Assembly: GCA_022578965.1 (NCBI GenBank)
Contig: MU400515.1
Coordinates: 576,326-640,325, forward strand
Origin: Xylaria sp. FL1777
Taxonomy: Eukaryota > Ascomycota > Sordariomycetes > Xylariales > Xylariaceae
Direction: 5' to 3'
DNA length: 64,000 nucleotides
This document shows positions 37,777 through 48,381 of this stretch, piece by piece. The translations under genes were made by a program, and so were the position numbers. The notes under the pieces were generated by a model that searched no databases, was not told the origin of the DNA, and saw only the letters and a program-made list of their open reading frames with translations. How positions within the stretch are numbered: the first letter of the stretch is position 1; every line of letters begins with the position of its first letter.

Positions 37777-39970
37777 ATGTCGGGCGACAAGTCGACACCC
37801 GTCGTAAGCCCCGAGAGCGACGTCTCGCCCAAGTCGCAGCCGACGCCCAAGGGCGATTACTTCAGCCTAGCGAGGAAGCAGAAGCCCGTCGCCGTTAACG
37901 ATACAAACCGATCCACCTGCGTGTCCCACACCGAGACCAAGCACCTCGTAACCTTCAATGTCGGAAACCATGCAAAAGAGACGGAGAATACTGGGGATGC
38001 GAGCGCGACGACGCCTGGTGAGACCGCCTCCAGCTCAGGTAGTAGTGCGCCTAACTCGAGGAAGGGCTCCCTCGGCAATGTCACTTTTCGAGCGCCCCAT
38101 AACCCGTCGCTCCCGCAGGGGTTGAAGAAGCCGCACGGCGGAAACCGTATCCGAGAGGCCTCGCCGCCCCATCGAAGGTGAGTCAGCTACCTCTCTCTTG
38201 CTTCCACCGCCTCGTCGTTTTCCCTCCCATCCTTCCATCCTTCCATCCTTCCATCCTTCCACCCTACTCCAGCTACGCGTGGAAGCTTTCGAGACCAGGA
38301 GGTTACACGTATTCCGATGCAACCCAGGCTGGTGGTCGAGAAATGACCGTCCAATGGGGGTTTGCTTCGGCCTAGACCTCGAGGCATAATAGACCAAAAC
38401 GGGCCTCAGCGGCGTTAGTATTGCTTGGAGAAGAATGTTCCTCCCCGCATAAAGTGCTCGCAGCCAGAGGCCTCCAGGTGCCCCAATGGCGAAAGGGCCG
38501 ACAAAGATCTCTCGGTTATCGCCAAGGCCAAGTCGCATGACGTCTGATGAGCTCCCGTCATCTGTCATCCACAGCCATTCGCTAGTCACTCCACGATACC
38601 CCGCTTGTCCGGTTTCCCCCACTCCCCTCCCCTTCCCCAACGAACCCCTGGGCACTATCTTGCATCTTGTTGCCCTCTTTCGGAGCCAAGCGGTAGCATG
38701 ACCGAACAGATGAGGCTAGATCCGTCGTCGTAGTCTCTCCCCTTATTTGCAGTTTCCAATCTGCTTGCCTCACTCCAAGTTCAATCTCCTTCCACTGAGC
38801 GCGCTACCTGCATAGCGAATGCATCCCTCCCTATAGGGACCCGATGGCAACCGAAACGCTGACCCAGTCTCCTGCTTCACAAAGGTTCGAGTCCCATGTG
38901 GCTTTTGACAACATCCCCCTCGGCGATCCGACACCTTACAATCCAATTTCCTTCACCCTCAATGTCAGACACGCAGGCTTTCAATTCAGGCGTCGCCACC
39001 GTGTCTTCATGGTTGGAGTCGACGATAACTCGTATTCAGATCATGCTCTACAGTGGCTTTTAGACGAGCTAGTCGATGACGGCGATGAGATAGTGTGCGT
39101 TAGGGTCATCGAGACTCAAGTTCGCTTGACCGATAAGACATACCAAGATGATGCAAAAGCTTTAATGGAGTCGATTCAGGCCAAAAACACTCTGAATCGC
39201 GCTATTAGTTTAGTTTTGGAATATGCTGTTGGGAAATTGCATAACACGTTCCAGCATCTAGTGAGTGTTTCTCCTAGGGCGAACGCGTCTAGACCATCCT
39301 CAGATCTGACTGTCTAACTAAATTCTCCTATTAGATCAAAATCTACCAGCCATCCATGCTGATTGTCGGGACTAAAGGGCGTAGTATGGATGGTGTTCAA
39401 GGTTTCCTAGTAAACCGTAGTTCATTCTCCAAATACTGTCTTCAATATTCGCCAGTCCCCGTTGTTGTGGTACGTCCTACCGAAAAACGCGAGAAGAAAA
39501 AAGCGAAGCGGGCTGGTGATCCCTCCCGGCAGGGCTATATCCATATACTTGGTGGTCAGAGGCATGAAGCCGATAGCGAGAACAGCAGTGTATACGAGCT
39601 TGAACCTAATCTCACCCCTGACGAGGAGGCTCACCGCGTGGCTGTTGCTGTCGGGCTACCCGCCGCCTATGACCCTACAATCAAACCCCTTGACCCCTCG
39701 AATTTGTTCAGGAGATCCAGCCGTCAGCCGCCTAAGACTCGCGCGAAGGCCGCCTTGTCTGTGGAAAAGAAGCCTGGTGAAGATTCTGAATCGGAAGAAG
39801 ACGAAGATGGATTTGAGGTTGCTTCAGGTGCCGACTTGCTGAAAAAGGAAAAACTTCTCAAGATGGAATCGAATGAGGGGGCTGCGCTACGTGCCGAAAC
39901 CAGTAAAAGCAGCACCGGGACGCTCGACAGTGACGAAGAACCCCCGGGCAGTGGAGGCGCCAAGACGTGA
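37777..39970 (+). CDS. Universal stress protein (UspA) family protein
   Basis: Three-exon model: 37777-38177, 38837-39260 and 39335-39970, giving 486 aa. The N-terminal 150 residues are a Ser/Pro/Thr-rich disordered leader. The USP fold starts at RRHRVFMVGVDDNSYSDHAL and runs through WLLDELVDDGDEIVCVRVIE to PSMLIVGTKGRS. That segment and the later SPVPVVVVRP form the ATP-binding loop region (G-x2-G-x9-G-S type; here degenerate). The C-terminal 170 residues are charged (EKREKKKAKR, then acidic SEEDEDGFE). Fungal proteins with a USP domain between disordered arms are common; function is poorly known, usually stress related. Intron 2 (39261-39334) has a CTAAC branch. Intron 1 (659 nt) is long for this genome and may hide another exon starting at 38273; without it the splice CGA-AG/G-GAC keeps the frame and leads straight into MATETLTQ. 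Confidence 0.85.
38227..38261 (+). repeat. CCATCCTT tandem repeat in the first USP intron
   Basis: Four direct copies of the 8-base unit within the first intron of the USP gene. They form a strong pyrimidine tract just before an unused-looking acceptor at 38271-38272. Confidence 0.9.
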
Positions 39971-42443
39971 CACAAGTTTCAGAGAATCAGACAATGTATA
40001 AATACTGAATCTTGGGTCTTTTGACGCCTTGGAATATAGGTGTGAGCGAATATGGGCGGCGAGGAGGCGGAGAAAAAAAAGCCCAGCCCAGAGATATCGT
40101 TGAAACTTGGTGGTTGTCGCTTCTTAAGCGTCTTCCTCCATCAAACACGACCACAAGCTTTTCTAGTCAGGTTACGTGATAGTAATCGCCAGGCTAGTAT
40201 GTCTACTGCAAACCCGACATCGCTTTTCTTTCTCTTGCAGATAGTCCTGCTTATGGCGGATTCTCCAAATTTTCACCAATATTATTTAAGCAGCGTTAAC
40301 AGGCGAGTATAGGAGCGGCTATGTTTCAGCTATTTTGTATTACAGGCATTGATAGACTTTACAGATGATGGGCTCTCTGGGACCGCGTGCGTAGTCAAAT
40401 TGCCCTTGTAATCCTAGCCCGATAAGTCAAATCCCATAATATAAATATTATTAGCATGGCAACAGTTGCGTTCGTACCATACTTATGAACTGCTTAGAAT
40501 ACTCCCCCATACGAGCACGAGCACGAGCATAAGCACAAGCACAAGCACAAGCACCCAATATTGCCGCATATAACACTCAGTAATATTATCTATGGTTGGC
40601 CAACTGCATGGATAGCTGATCAAAATGTTTTAGAGAGAGAGAGAGGAAAGGAACAAATGTTAGCACGAGAAACAGAGCGCAACGTCATCTATATTTCCCG
40701 ATGCACATACACGTACTGAAGATATACATCGATATATATGGGTTGGGCAGGTATGTCAGCAGTATCTATCTAACAGCGACCCAGTGAGAATTCTGCAGGT
40801 ACTGCTAGCGAAAAAAGACTGCGTTTGTGTCCCTCTCGGCACTTGTAAATGATCAGGACAATATGGTGGGTTTCCAGGAATTTTTCAAAACGAAAAACAA
40901 AGGAGAGAATGTCTTGATGATAAGGAATCGTGCCTTGAAGGAAGAAAAGAAGAAGGAAAAAGGACAAGCTCGAAGGAGAACTGACAAAAGTCTGCTAAAT
41001 TCTTGGCGCGCGGTGTGGAGTCTGGCTTAGCCTGGTCAGTGTTTGTGGCTGGTGCTGTTGTGGCGTCGTATGTAAATAGGTAGTGTTATTGGGGTTCACT
41101 GGGTAATGCATCTACTTATTTAGGTATATTCTTCTATATACTTGTTGGTTTTACACCATGTTGAATAAAGTAAAACTTTAAGATACTGCTAGGAAAGATA
41201 CCTTAAGACTTTACCAGATGGGTATTTTGGATTTTATAGAAATAGAATCGATTTTAATCTTGTCATATACCTTGCCGGAGCAATAACTTGAGTACGAATT
41301 ATTATAACAAAATTGGTGGTTTAATTCTGTACCTTTCGTTCTACTCAGTTTTACCTCCTTCGTTAAAAAACGAAACAATGATGGGGTTTAAGGCATAGGT
41401 TCGTGCAGAGGCCTTTTCTCATTTTGAATACTCGGAAAGTCTAAATGTTTTCACCTTCGCTCCCGGCTCTACATCGCCTATCGGCAACGAGCCGCTTCAG
41501 CACTTTACTCGCAAAGCAGAACCGGCACAAGTCCTCGACTGCCGCCTCCCGGTGAGATCGGATCGAGCTGGCGATGACCATTACTTCCAGAGGTGATCTG
41601 TCTCGGTGGCCAGGTATCCAATATAGTGGTTATTATGCGATGAGGCAGTCAGAAGACATGACTTGATGGATGCCTCAGATGCCGTCGTCGCTATTGGCTT
41701 GCTAGGTCCAGTGGCCAACTTGGCGCCGCGGCGCGGTACGCAGCATCATCACCACCAAGCCGGCAGTTCGACATACAAGGCATGTACTATCAAGTAAGTA
41801 CCTAACAGGTTGGGTGCAAGACGCCCCAAGGGCTGGTTCTCACCACAGTCCGTCGAAGGCGTGTGGAATTTGCATACAAGTTTGCAATGTCGGGTTTGTT
41901 TTGTCTCTTCGGCGACGGGCGGCGAAATGTACGGTAGTCCGTCAGGTCCTACTTGCGAATATGCATAACGTTCGAGCTCGAAGAACCCAAGTACGACGGA
42001 CTATCGTTAGTCTAGCATCCCATCGATATGGGCTCAGAGTCGTGACACATTCTATCTCCCGGCTGATGAGAGTGAGTTGTATCTGAGGATCATCCGGGCG
42101 TTCGGAAAAACCGGTCCCGGGGATGAACAACGACACCCAATCACTCAACTGCCGTGTCATTATGGTCGATACGTCTATGTTTTGGGTGTGCGACCATATC
42201 ATTGGTCCTTTAGCTTGGATGTTGATTATTCTCCTTTGGATGAATTCGGAATGAGCACTACTCTATCGACGGACACGGCACAAGGAAATTCCGCATTATG
42301 ATCGTTATGGCTATGAACGAGCATTCTGTAGATATGATGGTCGATGTCCGCTCGCTCTGCTTGAATGGTGCGCGCTTGTGAATCTCAACCATCCCGGACA
42401 GGTCATCAACATCGACGTCAATTTGCACCTCAACACCGTTACG
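39971..42443. other. Intergenic region of about 2.5 kb
   Basis: No gene supported; frames at 40052-40312 and 40827-41030 lack any domain. Contains the GCACAA microsatellite. The part at 41100-41400 is AT-rich, and the last kilobase is the probable promoter of the DUF1996 gene. Confidence 0.5.
40511..40554 (+). repeat. GAGCAC/AAGCAC microsatellite
   Basis: About seven hexamer units of the form RAGCAY in intergenic DNA 3' of the stress-protein gene. Confidence 0.85.
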
Positions 42444-43815
42444 ATGAAGACCAAATTCCTTGCTCAAGCCCTTGCACTTGTCGCGCCTTCTCAAGCATAC
42501 CTTCGATTCGGTTGTGCTACTCTCAGCGTCCAGCGTCTCGATCCTCTCGTCGAACCAGGTGCCATTCCCTCAGCCCATCTGCACCAGATCATTGGCGGAA
42601 ATGGCTTTAATGCGACCATGGACCCGAAGACTGACGTTGCTGAGCGCGCCACTTGCACAACATGCACATTCTCGGAGGACTTCAGCAACTACTGGACGGC
42701 TGTGATGTACTTGGTATGTATCAATTCCCTAAACACGTTTGCTGTATGTGCTAACTTTTCCTTAGTATGTAAAAACCATCTTATAGGCTGCCTAGGTGTA
42801 ACTTGAAGACAAGACTTGTACTTACATATACCAGTAAGGCTCGCAACGGCACGTACAAGCGCGTGCCCCAGTACCCGAACTCGCTACTCGGTAATATCAA
42901 GGGTGGCATGACGGTTTACTACATCCAGCAAGACTTTTCTTCGAACGGCAACCAGAAGATTACGGCCTTCAAGAAGGTGAGTGTGATTCGCAAGCGTTGG
43001 TCAGAGCAGGTAGTTTAACATGCTTAGGGATTCCGAATGACCGTAGGCTCGCCCTCGGCCACAGATGGCAGCAACCCTGGGCTCCGCTACACTTGTCTGC
43101 AGAACGTCAACACTCGATTCCCCGAGACGGCTGAGTTCCCAAAGCAGAGCTGCCCGGCCGGTATCATGGCCATCCATCATTTCCCCGCGTGAGTAACCAC
43201 ATTCCCTCCTCTCTATCAGTCTCCCGCCCGTGCTGACCGCCTACCCGCTACTCGCAGGTGCTGGGACGGCAAGAACCTTGACAGCCCTAACCACCAGGAC
43301 CACATGTACAACACTAACAGGGGCGCATTCACCCCAGCGGGACCATGCCCGGCCTCGCACCCTGTACGCATGCCGCAGTTGGCGTACGAAACCATGTGGG
43401 ACACGCGCCCGTTCAACAACAAGGCCGACTGGCCTGCCGACGGCTCGCAACCGTTCGTATGGAGCTACCAGGACAGCAAGGTAAGTCATAATGTCTCCCA
43501 AATCCTCCCTCCAAATTTGCAATCCCCATGAATCCCGGCTGAATGAGTCTTAGGGATACGGCACGCACGGTGATTACGTCTTCGGGTGGAAGGGCGACGC
43601 TCTCCAGCGGGCTATGGATTCCACGGCCCTGCTTAGCAACGGCATCACCACCCAGTCTGTCGACAAGGCCAACCAGTGCGCCATCCAGAACACAGTTAAT
43701 GAGGACATCGACAGCTGTGAGTGTTTCTATGGATAGCCTATTAGAACAATGAGAACTAACGCTCCATTTCACAGGGCTCACGGCTCTCCCAGGACAAGGT
43801 AGTATGCCCATGTAA
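42444..43815 (+). CDS. Secreted DUF1996 protein
   Basis: Six exons: 42444-42713, 42839-42976, 43028-43188, 43258-43480, 43554-43716 and 43775-43815, giving 331 aa. The N-terminus MKTKFLAQALALVAPSQA is a signal peptide, and mature sequence starts near YLRFGCATL. DUF1996 landmarks: DPLVEPGAIPSAHLHQIIGG, SNYWTAVMY, NGTYKRVPQ, GGMTVYYIQ, LRYTCLQNVNTRFPE, CPAGIMAIHHFPACWDGKNL, SPNHQDHM, DYVFGWKGDALQRAMD. The family is fungal and secreted, often near WSC or cellulose-binding domains; its enzymatic role is not established. Here no extra domain or GPI signal is seen and the protein ends soon after the core. The exon 1-2 junction is the least sure: the only in-frame splice found gives MYLARNGT, one residue shorter than the usual MYFxARNGT. 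The other introns have good donors and CTAAC or CTGAC branch sites. Confidence 0.9.
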
Positions 43816-44880
43816 GGGTCTGTTAAGGGCAGATGGATCCGTATCAGTCTATTTTGGGCAAAGGCTGTGGGATATCATAGTAGTATTTTGCAGACCGGGC
43901 ACATATACACTCTTTCTCATAATTCAAAGACAGATCACCCTCATTGCGTATCTTATGTTCTGCTATCCCTTGTGTTCTGTACTTGCATGGCTAGCTGAAG
44001 ATGGATGTTGTCAATCTTGATTGTGTCTGCTTACTCTATTAATGCTAAAGACTAATAGATGTCTAAAAACATAGTCGGACATCCTGTCCGTGCTCAAGCA
44101 TATTGCTTCATAAAGCCAGTCCCAGCACCCAAAACGACAACCTCATTTACTTCGAGAATGTTAAAAACATAATATTTATACGCGTATCTCCTTAAGTATC
44201 TACTTTAACAGGAAGCTGCATAGACTCATTCTCTAGCGTTTTCAACCTATCACAATACAACCTCTTCCATATATCTCCACACCCCTGAAAGGGATTTATC
44301 ACGCGCCTTTACGAAACCAACTTCCACACGCCCCCGTTCCTCAATACATCTCTCTTCAAAAACAGCATCTCAATACTTTACACGATAATAACATCAACAA
44401 CTACCTATATTAACGGGCATCGTCTAGGCTCTCTGCAGTCACGGCAATCAGCTGGCGAGTCGAATGACCCTCCCTGATTTCCGTTGTCGCGAGGACATTG
44501 GCAGCCGTATAGAAATATAAAGTAAAACGGCTCGATATTCTAGGTTGCCTTGAAGTTTTTAAATCTATAGGATTTCCAATTCATTATTACCGGCCTCTTT
44601 TTTGCTCGTTTAGTTCTCTCTCTTTCTCCGTCTTCTTTTCAACTAGGAGCTACAAAATGGTGCCTCCTAAGCGCTGTAAGAGCACAGTACAACTTGACTT
44701 CATTCTGTCTAGCGGCCTCATCGTATCCTAGCCAGTGCTTTGTCGTGGAGGGGATCAATAGGCAGTCGAGTACTTCGAGTAGCTCTGTGCAGTTTCGTAT
44801 ACAGTCCTTTCCAAAAAGCCACTCCATTACATTACGCCAGCATCGTCAACGGTAAATTCATCAAAGCCCCCATTGGCCTA
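43816..44880. other. Intergenic region
   Basis: No supported gene. A 62-codon minus frame at 44639-44827 has no recognisable features. AT-rich and pyrimidine-rich stretches are compatible with the 3' ends of the two flanking genes. Confidence 0.45.
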
Positions 44881-45342
44881 TCATCTTCTATAACACTCAT
44901 CGGTCATTAGGAAATAATAAACTTCACATTCAACTCTACTCTTCCCACACGCCTCAGAAAAAATGTGCAAGGAAAGGAAAAGGAAAGGAAAGGAAAGGAA
45001 GCAGAGAGACTTGCTATAGTAAACCCAAGCGAAGGTGATCCTCTCGTATTTAAACTTGACCGCCTGGCTCTCTCTGTCCAGGGAAGTCGGCATCTTCGAG
45101 GCGAAGACGTCCAGCGCCTCGCTGTCCTTGCCCCCTAGCTCGAGCTTGTACGCGCGGGATCCGTACGGGATCTGCGCCACGAGGCCCGCGGTCACGGGGG
45201 AGCCTCCCGCGTAGGATATGTGGCTCTCCAGGACGAACCACCACTGCGACTCCCAGCAGCCCTCGATCTTATATCTGGGCTCCGTGAGCTTGGCTAAGAT
45301 GGCGTTCCAGAGCTCCATTGGGAAAGCAAAATAAGGGGTCAC
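44881..45342 (-). CDS. Hypothetical protein of unknown function, 153 aa
   Basis: I do not recognise the family. The first about 100 residues have the look of a folded protein with strong GC-rich codon bias: MELWNAILAKL, then CWESQWWFVLESHISYAGGS, GLVAQIPYGSRAYKLELGG and a charged stretch ending KYERITFAW. From about residue 107 the frame turns hydrophobic (SKSLCFLSFPFLFLSLHIF) over an AAAGG microsatellite and loses codon bias, so the true stop or an intron donor probably lies near FAW. The start could be the internal ATG giving MELWNAIL. No neighbour shares its direction closely. It may be a short fungal orphan or the surviving exon of a larger gene. Confidence 0.5.
   Translation of the reverse strand: MTPYFAFPMELWNAILAKLTEPRYKIEGCWESQWWFVLESHISYAGGSPVTAGLVAQIPYGSRAYKLELGGKDSEALDVFASKMPTSLDRESQAVKFKYERITFAWVYYSKSLCFLSFPFLFLSLHIFSEACGKSRVECEVYYFLMTDECYRR
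44969..45001 (+). repeat. GGAAA microsatellite
   Basis: Tandem GGAAA units inside the 3' part of the 153-aa frame; they are read as Phe/Leu/Ser-rich sequence on the minus strand, which argues that this part of the frame is not protein coding. Confidence 0.85.
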
Positions 45343-46590
45343 CCTTTGTTGCTGCTGCTCGTCCTTTGTTTGTTACACACGGCTTTCGTGAGTTTCGTTG
45401 GGAAAATCAGCTGGCTTTGCGGAGGTTTAGGGGTAGGTAGCACCTCTTGAGTATTGCTGCGCTCCGGGAAAGTTTTAATCTAATGCGATGCGAAGGGTGC
45501 GAGTTTCCAAGAGGGTCTTGGTGGTCTCAGAAGCTCCTTTATAAACCCGACTCGGTGACGCGGTGATGAAAAAATTCGAAGGAGCAATGACTGTTTCTTT
45601 CTTTCTTTCTTCGATTGTTACACGCTCGTGATGACCTCTGATCACGTAGATGGCCACGAATCTTGCTAGACATTGCAGAATCGAGACCTCTGAAGAAGTA
45701 ATATGCTCGAAGAAAGCCGAGATTTCCCAGAGATATGGGAGTAAGACGACTTAGTATGACAATGAACAACGCTAACAACGCTGGTGTGCGAGGATAACAG
45801 TCATGCGGTCCTCAGCAGGGTGACACCAAATTATCTTCCGACTGGCTTCCACAGATATCTCGGTAGCTGGCAGAAGTTACGTTAGACACGAGTGACCAAC
45901 AACTCTCAGCCCCGTCGACATATTGGTCTTGCGTTGATGACAGGGCGTGCTCCTCGTGGGTCGAGTTTGTTTGGGAAAGGGGGATAATGAAGGCACGAGG
46001 CGATTAGTGAACGGCACACAGCGTCTTTACATCTTGTCATAGTCTTACAATCATGGAATTTGACCAATCGGCAAACACTCTTCAGAGCCTATGATCTCAA
46101 ATGTCACGGAAGAGTCGTGCTTGTATGTTAGCTATGCTGTTTCACATATTGGAATAGCAGCCCATTAGCGCGGATGCATTCATGGATAGAAACGATGAGG
46201 CTTGCGTTACATAAGGGATCAGGTATATACTCGAAAAGCCCCAGCTTCTAAGTGGACAGACCTTGTATCCTATGAATGGTCAAGTAAGAGTTATTGTATT
46301 GGGGATTACCCAGATCTATCTACATACCTCAATACCCTAGTTTGATGCAGGATGCAACGCTTCCATTTTGGGATCGTGCAAAGACCTAATTGGCTTGAAT
46401 AAATCTCATAGATGTAATAAGAGCCGATGGTACGGTACATCCAGGTCTACCTATATGCCTATAATTGGTACGAAAGTATTCACTATAGCAAGTGAAAACT
46501 AAGGCATTAAATATGGACTTTCAAGATGTTTAAGCTGTAATGTATTTTATCCCACTTCAAAGTTTTATTAAGTTGTTCTAGCTTGCTCAC
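45343..46590. other. Intergenic region of about 1.2 kb
   Basis: Nothing supported; includes a short TTTC tract near 45597 and AT-rich sequence toward the 3' end of the decarboxylase gene. Confidence 0.5.
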
Positions 46591-47739
46591 TTAGTCGTCC
46601 CCATATAGTTTAAGCACCTCAACAGCATTCCCACCCATGACCGCCTTTGCAGCTTCACTATCCGCGCCTAAAGCCTTACTAACTGCCTCTTTGTTCCAGG
46701 TCATGCTCTCCCATTCACCTTGCTCATCGCTGTTCAACGGCGGGAAGAACGGGTGATCGGTGCCGAACATTAGCCTATCGACCCCGCTTGCGTCGATAGC
46801 GGCTTTGAGCCCAACATCCGAGTATATGACAGCGTCGAGGTAAACCTGCTCCTTCAGAACCTGCCATATCGTCCGCCGTGCGGGGCCGAGCTTTCCCTCG
46901 CGCACGAGATGACGATCGTGCACAATGCAACTCTCAATGCGGCCGGCCAGGAAGGGCAGTGTGCCGCCACTATGGGCGAGCAACATACGCAGGTCCGGGA
47001 CGGCTTCGAACACGCCCGCCATGTACATGCGCGCGACGGCAATGGTGGTCTCCATGGGGAAGCCCAGAGCAAGGGGGAGCACGTGTCCGTACTCCTCGGT
47101 AGCTCGGGGTCCCCAGACCTCGCTCGGAAGCCCGTAGTGCGGGTGTAGGAAAATTGTCAACTTATTCGCAGCCAGGGCACGGTACACAGGAACCAACGCC
47201 GCGTCATCGAGCCCCTTGCCCAAACCTGACGTCCCTAATATCACGCCACGACAATACTTCAGGCCCTTAATGTGCCCGATGGCTGCGAGCAGGGTCTCGG
47301 GCGGCGCGGTCAGGGGTAATGTAGCGAAGAAAAAGAGTCGACCGGGTGCGGTGCTACACATATCACTGAACGCACTGTTGATCGACTTAGCTGTCTCTCC
47401 TGCCGCTTCGGACGCTACAAAGTCTAGCCACGGATTCGCAAGTGAGATGACGGAGATATCGATTCCATGCGTATCCATGAAATGAATCTTTTGGGCTAAC
47501 GACGAATAGTGAGTTGTTATGGGCCGGCCAGGTAGGTTTGCAGGGAGTGTGTTAGACGTGGAGGACGTAATCTTATCCAATGCCTCTGCCTCTGCTGGTA
47601 GGATAATGTACCTGGGATCCTTGGCACCTGCGAACCGGCGGATCAAGGGTATAGTTTTCCTTGACTCTAGTAGTTCGACGTAGGCCGGAGGGTACATGTG
47701 GGTGTGGATATCCACCACTTTGGGATTTGAAGAGCTCAT
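46591..47739 (-). CDS. Uracil-5-carboxylate (iso-orotate) decarboxylase
   Basis: Intronless, 382 aa. Amidohydrolase-superfamily metal-dependent decarboxylase of the ACMSD group. It closely resembles the fungal iso-orotate decarboxylase that turns 5-carboxyuracil into uracil and CO2, the last step of thymine salvage. Metal ligands by family: His12 and His14 in VVDIHTHMYPP, His199 in FLHPHYG and Asp328 in FGTDHPFF, with His256 in MLLAHSGGTLPF also conserved. Other close matches to the known fungal enzyme include LAQKIHFMDT, VISLANPWLDF, YCRGVILGTSGLGKGLDD and GHVLPLALGFPMETTIAVAR. No signal peptide, so cytosolic. Divergent from the thymine dioxygenase gene with 642 bases between starts, which strongly supports the specific substrate rather than a generic ACMSD label. 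Start chosen at the first ATG, 11 residues before the HTH metal motif. Confidence 0.92.
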   Translation of the reverse strand: MSSSNPKVVDIHTHMYPPAYVELLESRKTIPLIRRFAGAKDPRYIILPAEAEALDKITSSTSNTLPANLPGRPITTHYSSLAQKIHFMDTHGIDISVISLANPWLDFVASEAAGETAKSINSAFSDMCSTAPGRLFFFATLPLTAPPETLLAAIGHIKGLKYCRGVILGTSGLGKGLDDAALVPVYRALAANKLTIFLHPHYGLPSEVWGPRATEEYGHVLPLALGFPMETTIAVARMYMAGVFEAVPDLRMLLAHSGGTLPFLAGRIESCIVHDRHLVREGKLGPARRTIWQVLKEQVYLDAVIYSDVGLKAAIDASGVDRLMFGTDHPFFPPLNSDEQGEWESMTWNKEAVSKALGADSEAAKAVMGGNAVEVLKLYGDD

Positions 47740-48381
47740 TTTTATGAATCAAACTGGTGAGCTGTCTGATGGGTGAGTATTATGAGGCTCAGCAGAAGAG
47801 GCTTGAGTACTCTTTAGCTGCGTATATGGTATATCTAGTATACCTAGGTCGGGTTGTTGTGATGTGTAGACAGACGACTGCATGTGATAAGAGTCAGGTC
47901 TGCCAACTTCACCTGAGTGAGCTGATTTTCAGAAAATCATGCGTAACGCTCGCTATCTATCTCCTTCCCGGGTTGTCGGTAGACAACTTAGATTCTGATT
48001 AGGTCGAACGAGGTAACTATATCAGCCCCGCCTAGATGCTTCCCCTCCCTTTTTGCCTGGGGCTTATCTCACCTGTGGGGTACAGCATGTAAGTATAAAG
48101 TGCATCCAATGATCTTGGTTTCTGTTGTGCAGCTTGTTCGGAAAGTTAAGTACACACTCATATTTTACTATTCAGATCAGTCCCGAGGGGCATTTGTTAC
48201 ACATGTTTTGTTGGTGAAACCATACAAGTACAGGCCTTGAGAATCGACAGCTGATTGCTCTTGACTTCATTGGTGCATCTAAGGTTCGCCTAGTTGATGC
48301 GCTTCCGGAACAAAGGGCGTCGGTCTCCTTATTCTTGATTGGGAAATCTTACATCTCCGGTGCAAGCCATCGAAAAAGAAA
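47740..48381. promoter_or_regulatory. Shared divergent promoter of the thymine salvage pair, with GATA sites
   Basis: The 642 bases between the decarboxylase and dioxygenase start codons. They contain four matches to HGATAR, the site of AreA/Nit-2-type nitrogen regulators: TGATAAG at 47885-47891, two overlapping reverse copies of AGATAG at 47953-47962, and a reverse AGATAAG at 48063-48069. Seen: the sites. Known: pyrimidine catabolism and salvage often respond to nitrogen in fungi. Inferred: joint nitrogen control of the pair. No other gene fits; an open frame at 47757-48002 has no features. Confidence 0.55.

Noticed and set aside
38882..38895. GGTTCGAGTCCC T-arm-like sequence
   Set aside because: Lies inside the coding exon of the USP gene; no cloverleaf around it.
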